From a virus: 33,667 nucleotides of DNA. The notes below the pieces were generated by a model that saw only the letters and a list, made by a program, of their open reading frames with translations, searched no databases and was not told the DNA's origin. The position numbers and the translations under genes were made by a program. Positions 29,078-33,667 of the stretch are shown here, in pieces (the stretch's first letter is position 1; each line of letters opens with the position of its first letter). Location of the stretch: positions 1-33,667 of IMG/VR virus record IMGVR_UViG_3300027749_000315; one strand, 5' to 3'.

Positions 29078-30612
29078 CCGAGCACCGTGCCGTCGCCAAC
29101 ATCGAGATGAGCGATGCACTGACCCATTTGGTAGTTGCCACCGACCACGTTCGACTTGAAGATGAAGCGCATTTCGCGGCGCTGCTCTTTGAAGAAAATA
29201 ACCTGCTGCTCTGGAGTTACGGTGTTTTCCTGATCAGGGAAAACCTTTTCCTCGCTTGTCACTTCAGGGGATCGAGCGTTGGCTCTGCCCGTTATTTGGC
29301 AGGTCATGTCGCCGCTCTGAATGAAGTCAGGCTCGACCATCAGGCAGCGCATTGACCTGTTTCGCGGCTGATTTGGGTCTGCAACGTAAGAAATGTCAGC
29401 CGTCTGGAAGTAGGACGGGATCGAACTCACCTGCGTTCCGTCGAGCTCGTCAAGGCCAAACTCCATCTGCCAGAGCTTGTAGAAGCCGCTCACGGGGTCG
29501 ATGCCAGTTGTGATGGGGTATTCATAGACGGTGACGAACTTGCCATTTGACCGGCCAGAGTTTGGCAAGGCTGTGTCGTACCAAGTATTCTCGCGCACGT
29601 TGTAGATGACGGCGTGGGTGCATTCGGTGGCGTCCCCACGAGGATAGCACCACCAGATTTCGCCGAAGCGAGGCACCTTGTAGGCAAAAACCTTTTGCCT
29701 CTGGTCATAGTTGAGGTTGTCGAAGAACCAGTTCTGGTTCAACTGATTCGGTATCTCACGCACAACGCCGTTGAACATCAGGAAGCGGTCAACACCGCAC
29801 CAGTAGAAGATACCATCGTACTCAATTGGAGATTGAGAAGACAGGATCGACGATTGGGATGTCAGCGTGTCAAATTGGAATACCGTGTCGCCGCCCACAA
29901 ATGTGCAGCGGATCAGGCTATCCAAAGACCAGAACAGGCCAGCAGGTGCATTGCCGGGGCCCGCACGAAGCGGGAGAGCCGCAACGATCTTCTGAGACGT
30001 AACGTAGGCGTCTCCAGATCCCGCGCTGAGCCAGTCATTTGGGTTGTTGGCTACAGACCATGCCACATAGCCATCAGAGCCGTATACGAAGACGTAAGGG
30101 TACAGGCTGACGACGCCGCCAGAAACGGCAGGGGCCGTATTTGCTGTCAGAACAGCCGTGCCATTCACGAGGCCCCAATACATGGTTGAGGTGGCGGTTC
30201 CGTCGATCTGGTTCAGGTTCTTGCCCGGGTGAGCGAAGACATACGCGCCAGCTGCCACGCCAACAGAGTCAAAACTTACGTCGAAGGTCCAGAGATTCCG
30301 AGCGTCAGCAGCAAAACCAGAAGGCGTCCTATTAAAGATGCCAGTCACGTTCCCGTTTGCATTGATCTCAAACTGTGTCAGGTAGCTCTGCCCGCCCGAC
30401 AAAAGGTGAAGAGTGCCATCTTGATTGTAGCCATTGAGGCCCCGAGAAACCTCAGGCATCTGAGTGCTGAGGGTGCGATAGCCCCACATCTTACGGGGCA
30501 ATCCACGCTGGAACCTGCACCATTGGCCATCCACATAGAAACCGTTTTCAAGGCGCGTTCCATCGCGCTTGATGCCGGGGAGGGACTTGATGGTGTAGGG
30601 TTGTGAAGCCAT
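29074..30612 (-). CDS. P22 gp10-like tail/stabilisation protein
   Basis: A 512-residue protein starting in a TAATG junction. The beta-rich N-terminus (LPGIKRDGTRLENGFYVDGQ, WCRFQRGLPRKMWGYR) and repeated Trp/Tyr strands (IFYWCGVDRFLMFNG, GEIWWCYPRG, VIYNVRENTWYDT) fit the DNA-stabilisation/tail accessory family of P22-like podophages, which forms the tail hub below the portal. Its neighbours, an adaptor and a fibre-like protein, agree. Distant homology by eye; the exact role is inferred. Confidence 0.72.
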   Translation of the reverse strand: MASQPYTIKSLPGIKRDGTRLENGFYVDGQWCRFQRGLPRKMWGYRTLSTQMPEVSRGLNGYNQDGTLHLLSGGQSYLTQFEINANGNVTGIFNRTPSGFAADARNLWTFDVSFDSVGVAAGAYVFAHPGKNLNQIDGTATSTMYWGLVNGTAVLTANTAPAVSGGVVSLYPYVFVYGSDGYVAWSVANNPNDWLSAGSGDAYVTSQKIVAALPLRAGPGNAPAGLFWSLDSLIRCTFVGGDTVFQFDTLTSQSSILSSQSPIEYDGIFYWCGVDRFLMFNGVVREIPNQLNQNWFFDNLNYDQRQKVFAYKVPRFGEIWWCYPRGDATECTHAVIYNVRENTWYDTALPNSGRSNGKFVTVYEYPITTGIDPVSGFYKLWQMEFGLDELDGTQVSSIPSYFQTADISYVADPNQPRNRSMRCLMVEPDFIQSGDMTCQITGRANARSPEVTSEEKVFPDQENTVTPEQQVIFFKEQRREMRFIFKSNVVGGNYQMGQCIAHLDVGDGTVLG

Positions 30613-31856
30613 TAGCCGAGAGCCACCGCATACTGGATTGCAATTGCCGCCGCCTCAGCAGAAGACACAGCGCTGATGGCCGTTCTCCCGGCAGCCGCAT
30701 CAGCAGCCGTAAAGACTGCGATTCCGGTAGACGTGCCGCCAAGATTGATGCGAGCGCCAGATGCCGTTGTCGCACCTGTGCCGCCGTTGGCGATTGAAAT
30801 TGGCGTTGTTACGGTTGCCCCGCTTTGCCCACGGACAACATTTGTACCGTTGCAATAGAGGATCAAAGCATCTGCTGCCGTGACGGCAATGCCTGTTCCA
30901 GCGGATGTTTTCACGGTCAGGGTAAAAGCGCCGCTGGTGGAGTTTGTGATCCAATATTGCTGAACAGTGGCAGGAACGATGATGTTCCTGTTCCCGGTCA
31001 AAGTTCCGGTCAGGTTGTAGGATATGCGATTCAGTTCAAACGTCGATAGCGTGTAGTTGCCCGTTCCAGACACGTCGATTGAGAGGTAATCAAACGAGCT
31101 TGCAGACGATACCTGAGAAAGGCCAACCGTGTAGAAGTTCGTGCCATCGCAGATGATCATGCACGAATTGCCGGGGGCAAGCGTCAGGGTGGTTGCGCCG
31201 TTGATGGTCTCTACAAGGTTAGGATCGAGCGAAATGTTGCTGGATCCGCTGTTGCGGATGTAGCAGAACCAATCAGACCCAAGCGTCGAAGACGCCGCAA
31301 AGCTTAGCGTTCCAGAAGCACCGTTCCAGTTGATGAGCTTGGCGCGCTCAGAAGTGTTAAGCGTGTAGGCCGAATTTAGGGTTACAACGGAAATGGCCTG
31401 ATTGAGCGTTGTTGTGATCGCCTTCAGACCAGCGCCAGCAAGGATTCCGGCGTCTGCGCTCGACGTTGCGGCTCCAAATTGATAGCCAGTCCACACGCCA
31501 GCAGCGGTGGTATTGGAGGTCATATAGACCTGCCACAGATCCCCGGCATTTACGTTTGCGACGACTGTCCCTGTAGCGCCAACCACCGTGTAGGGTAGCG
31601 TTCCGGTGTTGTTGAACAGAAAGCACTCGCCGACCGAAGCTTCATTGGCTGCGGGCAGATAGATTTTCTTGCTGGTCCCAGTGCAGTTCACATCCATAAT
31701 ACGCGCAGCAACATAGTCTGCGAGCGCATTAGGGGCATTGGTCTCGACGGGCCACGCCAGCGTGATGTCAGAGGTAGTTAGGTCAAAGGCTAAATATGAA
31801 ACATCTGACGGGTAGATGTTCGTGCCGCCAAAGACTTCTGTGTAGCTGGTGGTCAT
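30612..31856 (-). CDS. Tail fibre/appendage-like protein
   Basis: A 414-residue Thr/Ser/Gly/Asn-rich beta protein with ATG 31856 after GGAGGCATAA. Repeated strand-like units (TLTGNRNIIVPATVQQYWIT, FTLTVKTSAGTGIAVTAADA) lead to the hallmark fibre motif NGGTGATTASGARINLG (357-373). The C-terminus ends AIAIQYAVALG. This pattern is typical of phage tail fibres and spikes that contact the host. The N-terminal part may mount on the adaptor or tail hub. No chaperone or peptidase domain is seen. Confidence 0.8.
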   Translation of the reverse strand: MTTSYTEVFGGTNIYPSDVSYLAFDLTTSDITLAWPVETNAPNALADYVAARIMDVNCTGTSKKIYLPAANEASVGECFLFNNTGTLPYTVVGATGTVVANVNAGDLWQVYMTSNTTAAGVWTGYQFGAATSSADAGILAGAGLKAITTTLNQAISVVTLNSAYTLNTSERAKLINWNGASGTLSFAASSTLGSDWFCYIRNSGSSNISLDPNLVETINGATTLTLAPGNSCMIICDGTNFYTVGLSQVSSASSFDYLSIDVSGTGNYTLSTFELNRISYNLTGTLTGNRNIIVPATVQQYWITNSTSGAFTLTVKTSAGTGIAVTAADALILYCNGTNVVRGQSGATVTTPISIANGGTGATTASGARINLGGTSTGIAVFTAADAAAGRTAISAVSSAEAAAIAIQYAVALG

Positions 31857-32501
31857 TTATGCCTCCGTCCGACGCGCGGAGCGATCAAGGATCTTCGACA
31901 GGTCTTCGCCGTTGAGCGCCTGTGCCGAACGGTCGTACATGGACTGCCAAACCGCGATGCGCTCATCATTCTTCAGGAATGGCGTGGCCTCAAGCAGGGA
32001 GGCGTAGAGAAGCACCTGCGGAGCGTATTCCGTCAGCCAGTTCGTCTGGTTCGAATCGTCGAGCAGGGGCAGAAGCTGGTAGACTAGAACCTCAAAGGGG
32101 TAGGCCTGATCAGGCGTCGGGGAGACGATCCAGTTGTTGTAGTCGTAATCGGCATAAAAGAGCGGCTGGCTCGTTTCATCGCGATTGGGCCAGTATGACC
32201 GCACATATTCGTAGGATCGCGGGAACAGTTGGGTGTACTGATTGTCGATGCCGTAGTTGAACGACACCGTGGTGCGCCAGCGGTCGGGCTTCGGGTAGAC
32301 AGCGAGCCCGACCTGCATGGTGCTTGTAACGACGTTGATCAGCCCCTCAACCTTGAGCTCGCGGGCGATGCGGCGCTCAGCGAGATTGATCAGCCGGGGG
32401 ATTTGCTCATAGACAATCGCATCCGACGCAAGCGTGAAGCCACGCTCAAGATAGCGTCGGATGTCTTGCTGAAGCGTGGTGAACGTCGTCGTTGTAGCCA
32501 T
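31857..32501 (-). CDS. Head-tail adaptor protein, SU10/P22 gp4-like
   Basis: A 214-residue protein with ATG 32501 after TTAGGATAGGGC. It begins TTTTFTTLQQDIRRYLERGF and contains IPRLINLAERRIARELKVEG, then YPKPDRWR, RSYEYVRSYWP, FYADYDYNNWIVSPTP and NWLTEYAPQVLLYASLLEA. This is the pattern of phage adaptor (head completion) proteins that dock under the portal. The portal gene itself is outside the window. It is the first tail-type gene after the lysis pair. Confidence 0.8.
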   Translation of the reverse strand: MATTTTFTTLQQDIRRYLERGFTLASDAIVYEQIPRLINLAERRIARELKVEGLINVVTSTMQVGLAVYPKPDRWRTTVSFNYGIDNQYTQLFPRSYEYVRSYWPNRDETSQPLFYADYDYNNWIVSPTPDQAYPFEVLVYQLLPLLDDSNQTNWLTEYAPQVLLYASLLEATPFLKNDERIAVWQSMYDRSAQALNGEDLSKILDRSARRTEA

Positions 32502-32518
32502 GCCCTATCCTAACACTA

Positions 32519-33037
32519 TCAGGTGTTATCCGCCATACTGACCGCTTTGGCCTTTACCCTGCCGACCCGGTCGGTCCAGCCCTTGCCAAAGGTGCTGAAG
32601 GTCGAAAGACCCTTGAGGAAATCCAAGCGCATATCGCAGATTGCGTCGGCTGTTTCCTTGGCGTCACAGGATTGTATAGCCTCAAGAGACTTGGGGCCAA
32701 TCATGCCATCAACAGTCACGCCAGCGATCTTCTGGAGGTACTGGGCAGCCTTGTGAGGACCGCTGTTCACGGCCAGATCATAGGCGGCATAATCCACGCC
32801 GTCAGGAAGGCTGTCGCCTTTGATGCGGTCCCAATAGAGGGCCTTGTAGAAGGGCTTGACGGCGTCCGGTGTCAGAGCGCGCATTTCGGTCTCTGTTACA
32901 TCGCGGTTCAGGTATCCTTGCCACGCAGAACGGGTGACACCCAAGTTGGTCATGCCACCCGGATCTTTCGGGTTATTTACAAATCCGCCTTCGCTCTTGA
33001 TAACCATGGCGAAGCATTCATCCCAGTTCTCGTTCAT
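32519..33037 (-). CDS. Endolysin, glycosyl hydrolase 108 family
   Basis: A 172-residue protein. I chose ATG 33037 with AAGGA eight bases upstream rather than the longer frame. The N-terminal GH108 domain has FAMVIKSEGGFVNNPKDPGG with catalytic Glu16, followed by TNLGVTRSAWQGYL. The C-terminal peptidoglycan-binding domain (PG_binding_3, about 92-165) includes VNSGPHKAAQYLQKIAGV and DGMIGPKSLEAI. It is an N-acetylmuramidase that degrades the cell wall at the end of infection. It has no signal peptide, so it needs the adjacent holin. Confidence 0.93.
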   Translation of the reverse strand: MNENWDECFAMVIKSEGGFVNNPKDPGGMTNLGVTRSAWQGYLNRDVTETEMRALTPDAVKPFYKALYWDRIKGDSLPDGVDYAAYDLAVNSGPHKAAQYLQKIAGVTVDGMIGPKSLEAIQSCDAKETADAICDMRLDFLKGLSTFSTFGKGWTDRVGRVKAKAVSMADNT

Positions 33038-33038
33038 G

Positions 33039-33560
33039 TCACTTGTCCTTCGTAGCAAGTAGGTCATTTTTGGCCTTAGAGCCAGCAGACGATCCGTAAT
33101 AGAAGTTGACCACCCCAGTCCATGCGGTTCCCAGAGCGCCAAGCATCATCAAGAGCGCCTCCGTGCCCGTCTTTGGCATTCCGTTGAGGAGCATCCAGAT
33201 CAGGATGCCGAAGAACCCAAGCGTGATGACGATGGCGAGGACCTTGGGAACCCAGTCCTTGGTGTCCCGCTGCATCTGCCGGGCGCTGTCTCGATCACCG
33301 GCTGCGATGCGCTCCAGATCAATGTCCAGAGACTTCATCTGGACCTTGAAGTCAGCGTCAATCTTCTTAATAGCGGCAAGCTGGTCAGGCGTGGCTGTAG
33401 CCATAGCCGCAGAGATCTGCTCCTCAGTGCCGTCCTCGTGACCAAAGAGGGCGCTAGATAGCGTTTTTACGGCAACGCCAGCCAGCGGGCCGCCCAGCGC
33501 CGTGGCGATGGACGGGGCCAGTTGACCAAGTAGGGGGCCGAATTGCTTCAGTAAGTCCAT
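33039..33560 (-). CDS. Holin-like membrane protein (3TM/GTA-holin type)
   Basis: A 173-residue protein from ATG 33560, preceded by AAGGGGAAG. It has an amphipathic Gly/Ala/Leu N-terminus (1-40), a charged helical middle (60-100), and two clear transmembrane helices at about 104-126 and 134-156, with a basic tail (SKAKNDLLATKDK). The layout fits the holin family described from gene transfer agents. It probably forms the membrane lesion that releases the endolysin, whose gene starts one base after this stop. Confidence 0.8.
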   Translation of the reverse strand: MDLLKQFGPLLGQLAPSIATALGGPLAGVAVKTLSSALFGHEDGTEEQISAAMATATPDQLAAIKKIDADFKVQMKSLDIDLERIAAGDRDSARQMQRDTKDWVPKVLAIVITLGFFGILIWMLLNGMPKTGTEALLMMLGALGTAWTGVVNFYYGSSAGSKAKNDLLATKDK

Positions 33561-33561
33561 C

Positions 33562-33666
33562 TTACTTCCCCTTCTCAATAAGTGTGATTCGCTTGTCGAG
33601 TTCCGCCACCAGCTTCATCATATCAAAGCGAATAGCCGCTCTAGCTTGCGCAGCATCAGCCGCCAT
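33562..33666 (-). CDS. Partial or small helical ORF at right edge
   Basis: A 34-residue frame from ATG 33666 to a TAA one base before the holin start. It may extend beyond the right edge. It is helical and charged (AAIRFDMMKLVAELDKRITL). Its ribosome site, if it starts here, lies outside the window. If the two window ends were joined, it would read in frame with the open C-terminus of the left-edge gene. It may be the tail of that or another gene. Confidence 0.5.
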   Translation of the reverse strand: MAADAAQARAAIRFDMMKLVAELDKRITLIEKGK

Positions 33667-33667
33667 A

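Noticed and set aside
1-33667. Prophage integration signals (integrase, att sites, tRNA)
   Set aside because: No integrase, excisionase or tRNA was seen, and no convincing terminal repeat, so lysogeny cannot be argued from this window.

Overview
This window is part of a tailed-phage (Caudoviricetes) genome, read from sequence alone. It carries a terminase pair, a P22-type tail module, a holin/endolysin pair and a compact replication module. No rRNA, tRNA, integrase or CRISPR array was seen. Base composition is fairly GC-rich, by eye, except for one AT-rich gene at 12577-13179. A small protein resembling the C-terminal part of GcrA, a regulator known from alphaproteobacteria, suggests an alphaproteobacterial and probably aquatic host. 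That host assignment is inference.

Layout. (1) 1-9442, minus strand: small and large terminase, then a 1537-residue multidomain 'polyvalent' virion protein, a 2OG-Fe(II) oxygenase, an HD-like protein and a long low-complexity protein that runs off the left edge. (2) 9443-9589: divergent promoter region. (3) 9590-11907, plus strand: a chain of small early genes, mostly with ATGA-type overlaps. They include two tandem zinc-ribbon proteins, a small HTH protein and an alpha-CTD-like/DUF551 fusion, closed by a strong intrinsic terminator. (4) 11945-16351, minus strand: replication block with an HTH protein, RuvC-like resolvase and primase-helicase, then a repeat-rich 350-bp region, a protein sharing the primase C-terminal module, and a protein with an SSB-like C-terminal tip. 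(5) 16467-22882, plus strand: RecB/Cas4-like nuclease, likely ssDNA-binding protein, DUF6378, exported lytic transglycosylase, GcrA-like mini-protein, DnaA domain IV protein, many small ORFs and a glycosyltransferase. (6) 22866-33667, minus strand: virion and lysis genes (holin, endolysin, adaptor, fibre-like protein, P22 gp10-like protein, several probable internal or ejection proteins).

The late genes all read leftward. No portal, scaffold or major capsid protein is present. They are expected in a segment not shown, most simply between the left edge and the right edge of a circularly permuted genome.

The most interesting theme is that the early and replication genes encode isolated pieces of central host machines: an RNA polymerase alpha-CTD-like domain, the GcrA sigma-interacting domain, DnaA domain IV, and an SSB-type C-terminal tip on an otherwise unrecognised protein. 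Together they look like a kit for redirecting host transcription and replication. This is a hypothesis built from motif recognition and has not been tested.
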